A stretch of DNA of 64,000 nucleotides from DASZBX01 sp035943635 (GCA_035943635.1 DASZBX010000055.1:62001-126000), one strand, 5' to 3'; shown: positions 16,832 through 25,270, numbered from the stretch's first letter. A program made the numbers and translations. The notes: generated by a model not told the origin, from the letters alone.

Positions 16832-18310
16832 ATGTTGGAGCACACTCCCACCGCCGGGCGTCCCAGGCGGGCGGTCCGCCGGCGCCTGCTCGCCGCAGCC
16901 GCGGTGGTCTGCGCGACCACGGCCGTCTACCCGGCCGTGATGATGAACGCCCAGGCCGCCACCCCGGCCTTGTCAGTGCTGTACAAGACCAGCACCGGCG
17001 CCGTCGCCGACGAGGCCGAGCCATGGTTCGAAGTCGTCAACAACACCAGCAGTGCGATCCCTTACTCGCAGATCACCCTGCGGTACTACTTCACCGCGGA
17101 CGCGAACGTGAACTACACGTTCGCCTGCGCGTGGGCCGTGGCGGGCTGCTCGAACCTGAGCGGCACGGTCGCGGCGCTGCCGACCCCGACGGCCACCGCC
17201 GACCACTACCTGCAGATCACCTTCAAGTCGACCGCCGGATCGCTCGCGGCCGGGGCGAACAGCGGCGATCTGGAACTGCGGCTGTACCGCAGCGACTGGC
17301 AGAACGTGAACCAGGCCGACGACTACTCGTTCAACGCCGCGGACACGTCCTACACCGCGTGGTCGAAGGTGACGGCGTACCAGAACGGGAACCTGGTCTG
17401 GGGCACCGAGCCCAGCGGCGCCACCGCCAACCCGACCCCCACCGGTACCGGCACGGGCACCCCGACGCCGACCCCCACCGGCACCGGGACCGGCAACCCG
17501 ACCTCGCCCCCGCCGACCAGCGGGGTCCTGTTCGACGACTTCAACTACACCAGCTCCAGCGACCCGAACCTGGCCGCGCACGACTGGACGGTGCGCACCG
17601 AGGCCGGCGGCCCGGGCGTGACCGGCGCGACCTGGTCGCCGAACGCGGTCACCTTCCCGGCGTCCACGGCGGCCGGCGGCTCGCACGTGCTGAACCTGGC
17701 GGCGAGCACCGACGGCACGTCGGCCGACACCGTCCAGTCGGAGCTGGACACGACCTCGCAGAAGTTCTTCCAGGGGACGTACGCGGCCCGGGTGTACTTC
17801 AACGACGCGCCGACCACCGGCCCCAACGGTGACGACGTGAACGAGACGTTCTACTCGATCAGCCCGGACAACGCCCTGTACAGCGAGGACGACTTCGAGT
17901 ACCTGCCGAACGGCGGCTGGGGCGGCCCGCCGCTGTCGATGTACACGACCAGCTGGTACAGCGCCGACGCGCTGGACCGGGTCACCACCGACACGCAGGC
18001 CAGCCTGCAGGGGTGGCACACGCTGGTCGAGACCGTGGCGAACGGCACGGTCACGTACTTCATCGACGGTACCCAGGTGTTCTCCAGCACCGGGAAGTAC
18101 TACCCGCGGGAAGACATGACGATCGACTTCAACGAGTGGTTCATCAACGGCTACCTCGCCGGCAGCTCCACCCCGCGGACCTGGAACGAGCAGGTCGGGT
18201 GGGTGTACTACGCCAACAACACGGCGCTGACCCCGGCTCAGGTGCAGGCGAACGTCACTGCATACCAGCACTCTGGGACGAGCTTCACCGACACGGTTCC
18301 GGCTTCCTAG
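16832..18310 (+). CDS. Secreted glycan hydrolase: CBM3-like module, Pro/Thr linker, GH16-like (concanavalin-fold) domain
   Basis: 492 residues from ATG 16832, with AAGGAG upstream. The signal peptide is RRAVRRRLLAAAAVVCATTAVYPAVMMNAQA. Residues ~46-190 resemble a family 3 cellulose-binding module (LSVLYKTSTGAVADEAEPWF ... ITLRYYFT ... LRLYRSDW). A GTGTGTPTPTPTGTGTG linker follows, then a jelly-roll domain with FDDFNYTS, YAARVYF and SEDDFEYLPNGGWGG; the acidic cluster EDDFE resembles the GH16 active-site ExDxxE. It probably cleaves a beta-glucan bound by the CBM. It is divergent from the sugar transporter. The exact family is uncertain. Confidence 0.7.
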   Translation: MLEHTPTAGRPRRAVRRRLLAAAAVVCATTAVYPAVMMNAQAATPALSVLYKTSTGAVADEAEPWFEVVNNTSSAIPYSQITLRYYFTADANVNYTFACAWAVAGCSNLSGTVAALPTPTATADHYLQITFKSTAGSLAAGANSGDLELRLYRSDWQNVNQADDYSFNAADTSYTAWSKVTAYQNGNLVWGTEPSGATANPTPTGTGTGTPTPTPTGTGTGNPTSPPPTSGVLFDDFNYTSSSDPNLAAHDWTVRTEAGGPGVTGATWSPNAVTFPASTAAGGSHVLNLAASTDGTSADTVQSELDTTSQKFFQGTYAARVYFNDAPTTGPNGDDVNETFYSISPDNALYSEDDFEYLPNGGWGGPPLSMYTTSWYSADALDRVTTDTQASLQGWHTLVETVANGTVTYFIDGTQVFSSTGKYYPREDMTIDFNEWFINGYLAGSSTPRTWNEQVGWVYYANNTALTPAQVQANVTAYQHSGTSFTDTVPAS

Positions 18311-18435
18311 GCCGGATCGCGGTTTGCGGAGCGAAGGTGCAGGTGGAGGTTGAGGCGGCAGACTCAGTGAGGGCGGTGGTGGCTGTGCGGGTTGCGGCTG
18401 CGACGTCTGAGCGTGGGTCTGTTGGATGAAGAGCC

Positions 18436-18476
18436 CCTGGTGTCGTGTCCGGCCCGAGCCCGGTCACGACACCAGG
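18436..18476. terminator. Terminator hairpin after the secreted hydrolase
   Basis: CCTGGTGTCGTG (18436-18447) pairs perfectly with CACGACACCAGG (18465-18476). It is 126 bases after the hydrolase stop, between convergent genes. Confidence 0.65.
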
Positions 18477-18480
18477 TCCC

Positions 18481-18505
18481 CGTCATGCCCGGTTCGGGCA
18501 TGACG
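18481..18505. terminator. Second, tight terminator hairpin between convergent genes
   Basis: CGTCATGCCCG (18481-18491) and CGGGCATGACG (18495-18505) are perfect arms with a three-base loop, only four bases after the previous hairpin. The pair probably insulates the hydrolase and the LysM gene from each other in both directions. Confidence 0.65.
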
Positions 18506-18611
18506 GACAGCCGGGCCCGGCCCAGTACGCGTGGAGAGGCATATGCGTGCTGGGGCCGGGCTTCGGCTGTTGGTGTTTCGTCGCCGGTACTGCTGTGGTG
18601 GGGGTCCGGGT

Positions 18612-19649
18612 TTAGTAGCCGGACCAGCAAGATCCGCCGCAGCGGGCGGCGACCACGTTGTCCAGGCCGCCGTAAGTGGCCTGGGCGTAGATGGCGCCGG
18701 CGATGATGTTGTCGACCGGGTTCCAGATGTCGCCGTAGCCCGGGAGTGCGTAGGCGTCGAAGGTGGGCTGGATGACCTGGAGCAGGCCGATCGACGGGGT
18801 GCCGGCGGCGGCGTTGGAGTCCCAGCCGTTCTCCGCGTTCGGGTTGCCGCTGGACTCGTTCATCGCGGTCTGGTAGATCGCGTTGTAGGAGACCGAGTAG
18901 CCGTTGGCGGCCAGGATCGAGACGGCCTGTTTGATCCAGCCGTCCAGGTCGTCGGCGTAACCCGAGCTCGAGGTGGAGCTCGAGGTCGTGGCGGAGGACG
19001 AGGAGGACGAGGACGAACCCGACGAGGACGACGAGTTGTCGGAGCCGGATCCGGACGCGGCGGAGGAGTTCGAGGAACCGGACGAGTCCGACGAGCCCGC
19101 CGCGCTGGAGGAGCCGGAGGAGCTGGAATCGTCGGAGCTGGAGCCTGAGCCCGAGGTGCCGGAGGAGCCTGAGGTGTCGGTGCCGGAGGTGTCCGAGCTG
19201 CTGGAGGAGGTGGAGGACGGGATGGAGATGGTCCAGCCGGTGCGGATCAGGTCCGGGTTGGTGAAGGTCTCACCGCCGGTCTCGGAGCGGTTCTTGTTCA
19301 TCTTGAACAGCTGGGGGTACTTGTATCCCGAACCCAGCGAGCGGGAGGCGATGCCGAAGAGGGTGTCGCCGGCCTGGACGGTGTAGTCGGTGGTGTTGGA
19401 GCTGCTGCTCGAGCTCACGTGCGCGGTCTTGCTGTGGTGCGAGGCCGGCCTCGTGTCGGCCACGGCCTGGGCGATGACCTGCTGCGGCGCGGTGTGCGAG
19501 GCCACGGGGCCGGACGTCGTGCCGGAGGTGGCGGAGGCGGCCGAGGCGAGGGCCGGGACGGCGGCGGCACCGATGGTGGCGGCACAGAGCGTGAGGGTGC
19601 GGGCCTGATTCCGGGCAGCGTGCAGCTTGGGTTTGCGGTGCGAGGGCAA
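18612..19649 (-). CDS. Secreted LysM domain plus lytic-transglycosylase-type protein with a long serine linker
   Basis: 345 residues. A signal peptide (LTLCAATIGAAAVPALASA) is followed by a LysM peptidoglycan-binding domain (YTVQAGDTLFGIASRSLGSGYKYPQLFKMN). A linker of about 90 residues is mostly Ser with Gly, Asp and Thr. The C-terminal SLT-like domain has MNESSGNPNAENGWDSNAAAGTPSIGLLQVI, where the Glu in NESSG is the catalytic acid, ending CGGSCWSGY. It probably cleaves peptidoglycan glycan strands during growth, spore outgrowth or resuscitation. Its leader contains a c-di-AMP riboswitch, the usual control of such hydrolases in actinomycetes. Confidence 0.85.
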   Translation of the reverse strand: MPSHRKPKLHAARNQARTLTLCAATIGAAAVPALASAASATSGTTSGPVASHTAPQQVIAQAVADTRPASHHSKTAHVSSSSSSNTTDYTVQAGDTLFGIASRSLGSGYKYPQLFKMNKNRSETGGETFTNPDLIRTGWTISIPSSTSSSSSDTSGTDTSGSSGTSGSGSSSDDSSSSGSSSAAGSSDSSGSSNSSAASGSGSDNSSSSSGSSSSSSSSATTSSSTSSSGYADDLDGWIKQAVSILAANGYSVSYNAIYQTAMNESSGNPNAENGWDSNAAAGTPSIGLLQVIQPTFDAYALPGYGDIWNPVDNIIAGAIYAQATYGGLDNVVAARCGGSCWSGY

Positions 19650-19668
19650 TGCATACTCTTTCCTCTTC

Positions 19669-19850
19669 GCCCGCCTACCGGGTTAGCTGACGGGTTCGGG
19701 CGTAAGAGGTCGCCCTACCGCACTGGTGCGTGCGGATTCACCCCACGGGGATTGGGTCCCCGGTTCCGGGTGGGCGCCGATGGGCGGCCACGGTCGGATT
19801 CGGCGGCTGCGCTGCCGTCACGACGTTACGCGACTGATGGAGCAGCGACT
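19669..19850 (-). promoter_or_regulatory. ydaO/yuaA-class cyclic di-AMP riboswitch
   Basis: Read on the minus strand, the leader contains the class hallmarks in order: GGGGACCCAATCCCCG followed by GGGGTGAATCCGCACG; then AGTGCGGTAGGGCGACCTC; then CCCGAACCCGTCAGCTAACC and CGGTAGGCGG. The 3' edge is at about 19669, 20 bases before the LysM gene start. The class turns gene expression off when c-di-AMP binds. The 5' edge is approximate. Further upstream (19860-20175) there is only an AT-richer promoter zone with a TAAAC-G-GTTTA palindrome at 19900-19910, then G/T-rich sequence without a gene. Confidence 0.9.
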
Positions 19851-20046
19851 GAGACTCGACTCTAAACAGGGTTTGCCCAGGTGAAGTGCCAAATTTAGGT
19901 AAACGGTTTATAACAACACGGGTTGTAGTGGGGGCGATTCGTTCAGGTCATGAACATATGCGGTAAATCGGGCATAAGGGTTGGTGGTTGGTATCTGGGC
20001 TGATCAGTGGGGTTGTGGGGGTGGGGTGTTGTGGGGTGTTAGTGGG

Positions 20047-20071
20047 TAACATGGGAGTCGGTAATATGTTA
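20047..20071. promoter_or_regulatory. Possible operator upstream of the TetR gene
   Basis: TAACAT (20047-20052) and ATGTTA (20066-20071) form six-base inverted arms 13 bases apart in an otherwise G/T-rich leader. The size fits a TetR-family dimer site, so autoregulation is possible. Confidence 0.3.
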
Positions 20072-20175
20072 GTTGGTATTGGGGTGGGGTGTTTTGTGGT
20101 GACTGTGGGTTGTGGTCGAGTTGCGGGATGGGGGATGGTGTGTATTTGGCGGTTTTGGTGCTGTTTGGGGATATT

Positions 20176-20844
20176 GTGCGTGGTATGGAGGATTGGCGGG
20201 CGCGGAAGCGGGCGGCTACTCGGCGGGGGATTCGGGAGCAGGCTTTGCGGTTGTTTCTGGAGAAGGGGTTTGCCGAGACGACCGTTGAGGAGATCGTTGC
20301 GGCTGCGGGGGTGTCGCATATGACGTTCTTTCGGTATTTCAAGACGAAGGAGGATGCTGCGGTCGGCGGGGGTGAGGGATTGGGGTATGGGTTTGGATTC
20401 GTGGGCGGGGAGGAGGGGGGTGATGAGTTCGATGTGATGTTGGGGGAGTTGTTGGCTGCTCGGCCGGTCGGGGAGCCGGTGGTGGAGAAGTTCCGGCATG
20501 CTCTGGTCGGGGAGTTAGGGCGGATGTTCGTCGACGATGGGGACGGGATGCTGGTTCGGGCTCGGTTTGTTCTCGGGACGCCCGCTTTGCGGGGGCGGTT
20601 GTGGGATGGGCAGGAGGTTACTCGGCGGCGGGTCGGGGGTGTTCTGGCTCGGGTGGAGGGGGTTGATCCCGGGGATCTCGGGTTGCAGGTTGCTGTGGCT
20701 GCTTGTCTGGCTACGGCATTGGCTGCTGTTCGGATTTGGGTCGAGGGGGGTGGGATTGCTGCTCTGCCTGATGTTGTCGATGCGGCTTTTCGGGCTTTGG
20801 GGGGTGGGATGGGGAGTCATCATCCGGGGGGTGGGGGGTTTTGA
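20176..20844 (+). CDS. TetR-family transcriptional regulator
   Basis: 222 residues. The N-terminal HTH is RGIREQALRLFLEKGF, ETTVEEIVAAAGVSHMTFFRYFKTKEDA. The C-terminal ligand domain has Gly/Glu-rich loops and no recognisable ligand. GTG 20176 is chosen because GGGG lies five bases upstream; ATG 20185 is the alternative. The gene has unusually many G and T third positions compared with the window norm. It has no obvious partner: the upstream neighbour is divergent and the downstream gene is convergent across a repeat element. Confidence 0.85.
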   Translation: MRGMEDWRARKRAATRRGIREQALRLFLEKGFAETTVEEIVAAAGVSHMTFFRYFKTKEDAAVGGGEGLGYGFGFVGGEEGGDEFDVMLGELLAARPVGEPVVEKFRHALVGELGRMFVDDGDGMLVRARFVLGTPALRGRLWDGQEVTRRRVGGVLARVEGVDPGDLGLQVAVAACLATALAAVRIWVEGGGIAALPDVVDAAFRALGGGMGSHHPGGGGF

Positions 20845-20940
20845 GGGGGAAGTGGGCGTGGCGAAGTGGGGTGTGGCGGGGTGGGGGGGATTGGGGTGTG
20901 GAGCGAGGCGGAGCGGTGTGGGGGTGGGGGTGGGGTACTT

Positions 20941-21281
20941 CGTGTTGTTCGGCTTGCGTCTACTGCTGTGCCTCCGGCGGGCCGGACTCCAGGGATCCAC
21001 AGGTCCGTGGGTATGCTGGGAGTGTCGTGGTGGGTTACTTCTGTGGTGTCGGAGGTGGATCCTCGGTGGCCCTGTCGGCCCTCAGAATGGCACACCGGAC
21101 AGGCCCTATCAACTCCCGGATAAGCTTGTCGGGTGGTTGGGTCGCCTTGGTTGGTGGTCGGGTTCGGGAGTTGACAGGACCTGACCGGCGCGCCCTTCTG
21201 TGTTCCGCCAGGGCCACCGAGGATCCACCTCCGACGGGACCGGCCTGCGCGGGGGCCGCGCGGGCCCCTGAAAAGCGCGCG
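20941..21281. repeat. Dispersed intergenic repeat, copy A (with inserted palindrome)
   Basis: It shares with 45784-45956 the strings CGTGTTG, GCGTCTACTGCTGTG, CTCCGGCGGGCCGG, GGATCCA, TGGGTTACTT, GATCCTCGG and CGCGCGGGCCCCTGAAAAG in the same order. Copy A is about 168 bases longer because it carries an inverted duplication (21048-21235). Both copies lie between convergent genes. Short open frames inside (for example ...ARAAPAQ... on the minus strand) are shared by both copies and are not genes. This fills the gap 20845-21383. Confidence 0.8.
21048..21235. repeat. Long imperfect palindrome inside repeat copy A
   Basis: A 27-base arm at 21048-21074 (starting GTCGGAGGTGGATCC) is the exact reverse complement of 21209-21235. 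Pairing continues inward over about 45 more bases at roughly three-quarters identity, ending in an exact ten-base match TCAACTCCCG (21110-21119) against CGGGAGTTGA (21165-21174). The central loop is about 45 bases. The transcript would form a hairpin of some 70 pairs. Confidence 0.8.
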
Positions 21282-21383
21282 TTGCGTACGCTTTCTATTT
21301 TCGTATGCTCCAGGCGAGGCCGGCGGCGGTGATTTCCTCGAGGACGCTTCATGAATGCGCACAACGAACTCGAGTAGCACAGG

Positions 21384-22295
21384 TCAATGAGGTGTGCGGG
21401 TGGTATTTGAGGTGGTTTCTTGGAGGATGTTGAGGATTGTCGGCCAGGCCTTGGCGCCTAGGGCTGAATCTTGGTTGTGGGAACCGCCGTAGGCGAAGTT
21501 AGGGTGGGGCGGGAGTTGGGACTCTCCGGGGATTCTGATTCGGTGGCCGGCGTGTGGCGAAGTGATCAGGTGGGTGCGCGCGGGGGTGGGTTGGCGGCGG
21601 GCGGCCAGGGTTTGGGCGTAGCGGAGGGAGGGCCACATGGCGTCGTCGCCTCCTGCTACCAGTACCAGGTCGGCGGCTGTTTCTTCGATGGGGATTGCTG
21701 ATTGGGCTCGGTGGTCGGCGAAGGTGCGTTCGGATTGTTCGTACCAGCCGCGGATGGCTGTGGGGCCTGGGGTGTTTCGGGCGTTGGTTGCGTAGAGCCA
21801 GGCGTCGTCCATGGGGATGAACGGGAGTGGGGCTCCCTGCCAGGTCCAGCATGAGACGTGCGGGCGTTGCCGGTTGTCGGGGAGGGCGGGGGTTGTTGCC
21901 CAGCCGAAGGAGTAGGCGGGGGGTGATAAGGCGACTACCGCATCCACGCGTGGGTCGCGGATTGCCGTGAGCATGGCTGCTTCTGCGCCTTTTGAGATGC
22001 CTTGGATTGCCAGGCGGGCGGCGCCTTCTGCTTGGAGGAGGTCTAGTGCGGCGGTGAACGTTTCCAGGGGGATCTCGGTGATTTCGCGGGGTTGGTCTGG
22101 TCCGCCGAACCAGCGGATCGTCAGTGCTGTGACTCCCCGTTCGGCGAAGAGGCGGGCTCGGTCTCGTTCTAGGCGGCCGCTGGAGCCGGATAGGACTAGG
22201 ACTCCGGTGGCGGGGTGGGCGGAGGTGAGGGTTGTGGGTTTGAAGAGTGTGCCTTCGCAGGGGGTGGACAGTTCTCGTACTTCGAGTGTGGGCAT
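21384..22295 (-). CDS. Alpha/beta hydrolase with BAAT/acyl-CoA thioesterase C-terminal-type domain
   Basis: 303 residues. The nucleophile elbow is GISKGAE; the acid lies in VAGGDDAMWPS and the catalytic His in SPHAGHRI. The blocks GVLVLSGSSGRLERDRARLFAERG and LTIRWFGG match the dienelactone-hydrolase/BAAT_C group, which acts on acyl-CoA thioesters or related esters. It lacks the N-terminal thioesterase domain of the animal enzymes. It is divergent from the membrane-protein gene at 22441, and the shared 145-base gap carries three phased ATGCAA repeats. Confidence 0.75.
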   Translation of the reverse strand: MPTLEVRELSTPCEGTLFKPTTLTSAHPATGVLVLSGSSGRLERDRARLFAERGVTALTIRWFGGPDQPREITEIPLETFTAALDLLQAEGAARLAIQGISKGAEAAMLTAIRDPRVDAVVALSPPAYSFGWATTPALPDNRQRPHVSCWTWQGAPLPFIPMDDAWLYATNARNTPGPTAIRGWYEQSERTFADHRAQSAIPIEETAADLVLVAGGDDAMWPSLRYAQTLAARRQPTPARTHLITSPHAGHRIRIPGESQLPPHPNFAYGGSHNQDSALGAKAWPTILNILQETTSNTTRTPH

Positions 22296-22365
22296 GGGAT
22301 CACGGGTCCGTTGCAGGGTGGGTGGGGTGGTTGGCTGTCAGGGGATTGTATCTCGGGTTGTGGTT

Positions 22366-22405
22366 ATGCAATCATGCTTGCGATGCAAAGCTGGTGGCGA
22401 TGCAA
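22366..22405. promoter_or_regulatory. Three ATGCAA direct repeats at exact 17-base spacing
   Basis: ATGCAA begins at 22366, 22383 and 22400; the last two are extended to GCGATGCAA. They lie in the divergent promoter region between the hydrolase (minus) and the membrane protein/regulator pair (plus). Regular direct repeats suggest cooperative binding of a regulator, possibly the winged-helix protein encoded at 23193. Confidence 0.5.
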
Positions 22406-22440
22406 GTCGGCTGTGGCGAATACGGCTCGGGGAGTGGGAT

Positions 22441-23193
22441 ATGAGTGCTGATGGAGATGCGCAGGAGTTGCTCGGTGCGGCGGAGGAGGTGGGGCGGCGG
22501 ACTCGTCGGGCGCGGCAGGGGTACTGGTTTCCGTTGGTGGTGTCGGGGCTTCTGGTGGCGGGGGCTTGTCCGTTCTATGTGGTCGATGGGGATGCGAGGC
22601 TTGACCCGGGATTCGGGATGACGATCACCGGGGTGGAGCGGAGTCCGATTTTCCAGGGCGGCGGGCCGATATTCCACGGTGGTTGGGATGCGAGCATCTA
22701 TTGGCTGATCGGGCTGACCGTCGGCTATGGTGCGGTCGTGCTCTTCTATCGGTTGCGTGCTCGGCGGATCGGGGTGGCCGGGCGGATCTGGCCCTATGCC
22801 GCGGTCGGGATGGGGCTGCTCGGTTTTCTGTTGCTAGTCGGCAATGCGCGGTACGTCGGCGTTCAGGTGCCTGGCTTTGTGCCGGCTGATCTCTTCCTGA
22901 TGGAGGGGCGCGGGCTGTTTCCGTTGCTGGTGATTGCGGTCGGGGCGCTTGTCCTGGCGTGGTCCGAGCGGAGCCTGCCGTTGGGGGTGTTCGGGCTCTG
23001 TTATCTTGCGGTCGCCCTGCTGGCCAATCTGTACGACATCGGGAACGCTTTCGGTTTTCCCTGGCTCCGTATGGGGATTTACAGCGACCTGCCGAATCTG
23101 CTCGCCCCGGCGGCGGTGCTGTTGCTGGGCGGGGTGGCGTTCTTTCTGGTGCAGGTGCGGCAGGGCAGGCGGCTTCGGGCCGGGCGGGCCTGA
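22441..23193 (+). CDS. Multi-spanning membrane protein of unknown function
   Basis: 250 residues from ATG 22441, with GGGGAG upstream. A short acidic N-terminus is followed by about six hydrophobic segments (YWFPLVVSGLLVAGACPFYVV, YWLIGLTVGYGAVVLFY, YAAVGMGLLGFLLLVG, LFPLLVIAVGALVLAW, LGVFGLCYLAVALLANLY, LLAPAAVLLLGGVAFFLV). No catalytic motif is visible. Its TGA shares one base with the ATG of the next gene (TGATG), so the two are translationally coupled, a common arrangement for a regulator and its membrane partner in actinomycetes. Confidence 0.75.
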   Translation: MSADGDAQELLGAAEEVGRRTRRARQGYWFPLVVSGLLVAGACPFYVVDGDARLDPGFGMTITGVERSPIFQGGGPIFHGGWDASIYWLIGLTVGYGAVVLFYRLRARRIGVAGRIWPYAAVGMGLLGFLLLVGNARYVGVQVPGFVPADLFLMEGRGLFPLLVIAVGALVLAWSERSLPLGVFGLCYLAVALLANLYDIGNAFGFPWLRMGIYSDLPNLLAPAAVLLLGGVAFFLVQVRQGRRLRAGRA

Positions 23194-23576
23194 TGGGGCA
23201 TCCGGCTAGTGCGTTGACCGAGTTGGTGCATCAGCGGGCCCGGCTGGGGATTCTGGCCGTCGTGCACGAGGCGGATCGGGCCGAGTTCGGCTTTCTTCAG
23301 GAGACGCTGGAGCTGACCTCGGGGAATCTGTCGCGGCATCTCCAGGCCCTGGAGAGCGCCGGGCTGATCACGATCGAGCGCGGGTACCACGGGAGGCGGG
23401 CGCGGACGTGGGTGCGGGCCACGAAACTCGGTCGGCAGGCGTTGGCTGAGGAGATCGCGAATTTGAAAGAGCTGATCAGCCGGGTGGAGCAGCCGCGGGT
23501 GAGCGAGGGTAAGGGTACGAGTGAGAGTGAAGGCGATGGGGTGGGGGAGGCGGTAGTTCGGGCGCGGACTGTGTGA
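23193..23576 (+). CDS. Winged-helix (MarR-like, HTH_27) transcriptional regulator
   Basis: 127 residues: LVHQRARLGILAVVHEADRAEFGFLQETLELTSGNLSRHLQALESAGLITIERGYHGRRARTWVRATKLGRQAL. This is the standard one-domain winged helix found next to small membrane proteins. The C-terminal tail is charged and low complexity (SEGKGTSESEGDG). Translation is coupled to the preceding membrane protein. A likely target is its own divergent promoter with the ATGCAA repeats (inference). Confidence 0.85.
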   Translation: MGHPASALTELVHQRARLGILAVVHEADRAEFGFLQETLELTSGNLSRHLQALESAGLITIERGYHGRRARTWVRATKLGRQALAEEIANLKELISRVEQPRVSEGKGTSESEGDGVGEAVVRARTV

Positions 23577-23751
23577 CGGTTGGGGTGGGCCCTGCCTGGC
23601 GGTGAGCAGTTGCCGTCGGGCGGGGCTCTGTTGTGTACGGGGTCTGACGCGGTGGATGAGTCCGGTCGCAGTGGTGTGCCGCTGGCGTTTCTTGAGGCTC
23701 TGGCTCTGGGGTGGGCTGAGCCGTCGTGGAGTTGAGGCGATTGGGTGGGCG

Positions 23752-25125
23752 CTACTGGAGCTCGGCGGGCGGGTCGATCGGGGCGCAGAGTGGGTCGTTG
23801 ACTTCGTCCTGGGGATCTACCAAGATGTCGCCGATCCAGCTGGGGCCCGAGGCCGGTAGCCAGTCTTTGGCGACGCCGGGACACATCACGTGTGAGGGTT
23901 GAGGCGTTGGGGTTGGGGTCGTCGGTGGTGTGGTGGGGAGAGAAGCGGTTGTGGGGGGTCGGGCTGGAGGCGTGGGCGATGACGTGGCGATGGGCGGCGG
24001 CGTGGGGGCGATCGTCGTGGCTAGGTGCGGCTGAGTGGGTGGGGTGAGTGTGGGTGGCGGTGAAGCAGGCGTGGGTGGCGTAGGCGAAGTGGGTTGTAGC
24101 ACCGGGCGGGATGTCACGGGCTTGGGTGCTGCGGAGGGGGTTGGGTGGTCGGAACCGGTCAGGGCGAAGGCTGCCACCGCGGTGGCCACGGCCGCGGTCG
24201 TGCCCAGGGCTACCGCCTGCTGGCGCGGGGAGGCGTAGCGGGCCTTGGCCAGGATCCTGACGGCCAGCGCCGCATGGGTGACGCCGGAGGTGCCTAGCAC
24301 TGCGGCGGCGAACGCTTTCGTGGCCACGGCGGTGCCCAGGACGGCCGGGGCCACTGCGGCGCCGATGTGGCTGTTCAGGTGCCCGAGCATGGCGGCCAGG
24401 CTGGCGCAGTCCTCGCATTCGTGCAGGTGGCGGCGTACTTTGGCCTGGTCGCGGCGGCCCAGGCGGCCGCGGACGTGGGCGCCCAGCTTCTCGGCGAACG
24501 GGCGGCAGGATTCTGCGCCCAGGTCGGAGATGTGGGCTTGCAGGTACGCCTGGCGCAGTCCTTCGCGGGCCCGGTAGGCGAGGGCGGCGGCTGCGGCCGG
24601 TTCGATGCCGAGCAGCGGGGCCACCTGGGTCGGGCCCTCGTCTTCCACCTCGGTGTGCCAGAGCACCAGTTGCCAGCGTTCGGGCAGGGAGCTGAAGGCC
24701 TGGCCGGCCAGGGCGCGTTCGAGCGCGGCGATGACCGGGTCCTGGTCGTCGTGGTCCGGGCCGGCCAGGTCGACCAGGTCGGGGACCAGTTGGAGGCGGC
24801 GGTCGTTCTGGGCCCAGTCGCTGGCCACGTGGCGCATCGTGGCCAGCAGGTACGGCCGGAAGGTCTCGGTGGGGCCGTTGCCACTGCGGATGGCGTACAG
24901 GACGCGGGTGAACGCTTCGGCCCGCAGGTCCTCGGCCGCCGCCTCGCCGCGGACCCAGTGCCGGGCGTGCAGCAGGGCGGAGCGGGCGTGCCGGACGTAG
25001 AGCGGGTCGAAGGCGTCCAGGTCTCCGGCCCGGACCCGGTCGATCAGTTCGGCGTCGGAGGGTTCCGCGGCCGGTGCGGGCGGGGGTGGGCCCTGGTGTG
25101 CGGGCGTGGCGTGCTTCCGGTCCAT
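23752..25125 (-). CDS. ECF sigma factor fused to a zinc-finger anti-sigma-like domain and an extracytoplasmic tail
   Basis: 457 residues from ATG 25125, with GGGAGGG upstream; the alternative ATG at 25176 has no ribosome site. Region 2 is DLDAFDPLYVRHARSALLHARHWV...EAFTRVLYAI and region 4 is SLPERWQLVLWHTEVEDEGPTQVAPLLGI. An HLHECEDCASL zinc-finger motif (HxxxCxxC) follows, as in zf-HC2 anti-sigma domains. Then come Ala-rich hydrophobic stretches, one near AVALGTTAAVATAVAAFAL being a candidate membrane span. A Pro/Thr/Ser-rich region of about 100 residues and a short folded C-terminus complete it. The fusion suggests a sigma factor tethered by its own inhibitor. Confidence 0.8.
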   Translation of the reverse strand: MDRKHATPAHQGPPPPAPAAEPSDAELIDRVRAGDLDAFDPLYVRHARSALLHARHWVRGEAAAEDLRAEAFTRVLYAIRSGNGPTETFRPYLLATMRHVASDWAQNDRRLQLVPDLVDLAGPDHDDQDPVIAALERALAGQAFSSLPERWQLVLWHTEVEDEGPTQVAPLLGIEPAAAAALAYRAREGLRQAYLQAHISDLGAESCRPFAEKLGAHVRGRLGRRDQAKVRRHLHECEDCASLAAMLGHLNSHIGAAVAPAVLGTAVATKAFAAAVLGTSGVTHAALAVRILAKARYASPRQQAVALGTTAAVATAVAAFALTGSDHPTPSAAPKPVTSRPVLQPTSPTPPTPASPPPTLTPPTQPHLATTIAPTPPPIATSSPTPPARPPTTASLPTTPPTTPTPTPQPSHVMCPGVAKDWLPASGPSWIGDILVDPQDEVNDPLCAPIDPPAELQ

Positions 25126-25270
25126 GGGTGGCCGATCCCTCCCGACGGGGGTGCTGGGTGCTGGGTGTCTTGTCATATGGTCGGTTCGCAGGGTCTAACG
25201 TCGCGGTGCGGGATTGCGAACACCTGGTGCGCGGTAATCACTCGATCGGGTGAGGATCGGGATGGTTGGG

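Noticed and set aside
20944..21380. Small genes inside the dispersed repeat (frames with ...ARAAPAQ... )
   Set aside because: The same frames recur in both repeat copies, are interrupted differently and lack ribosome sites; they follow from the repeated DNA.
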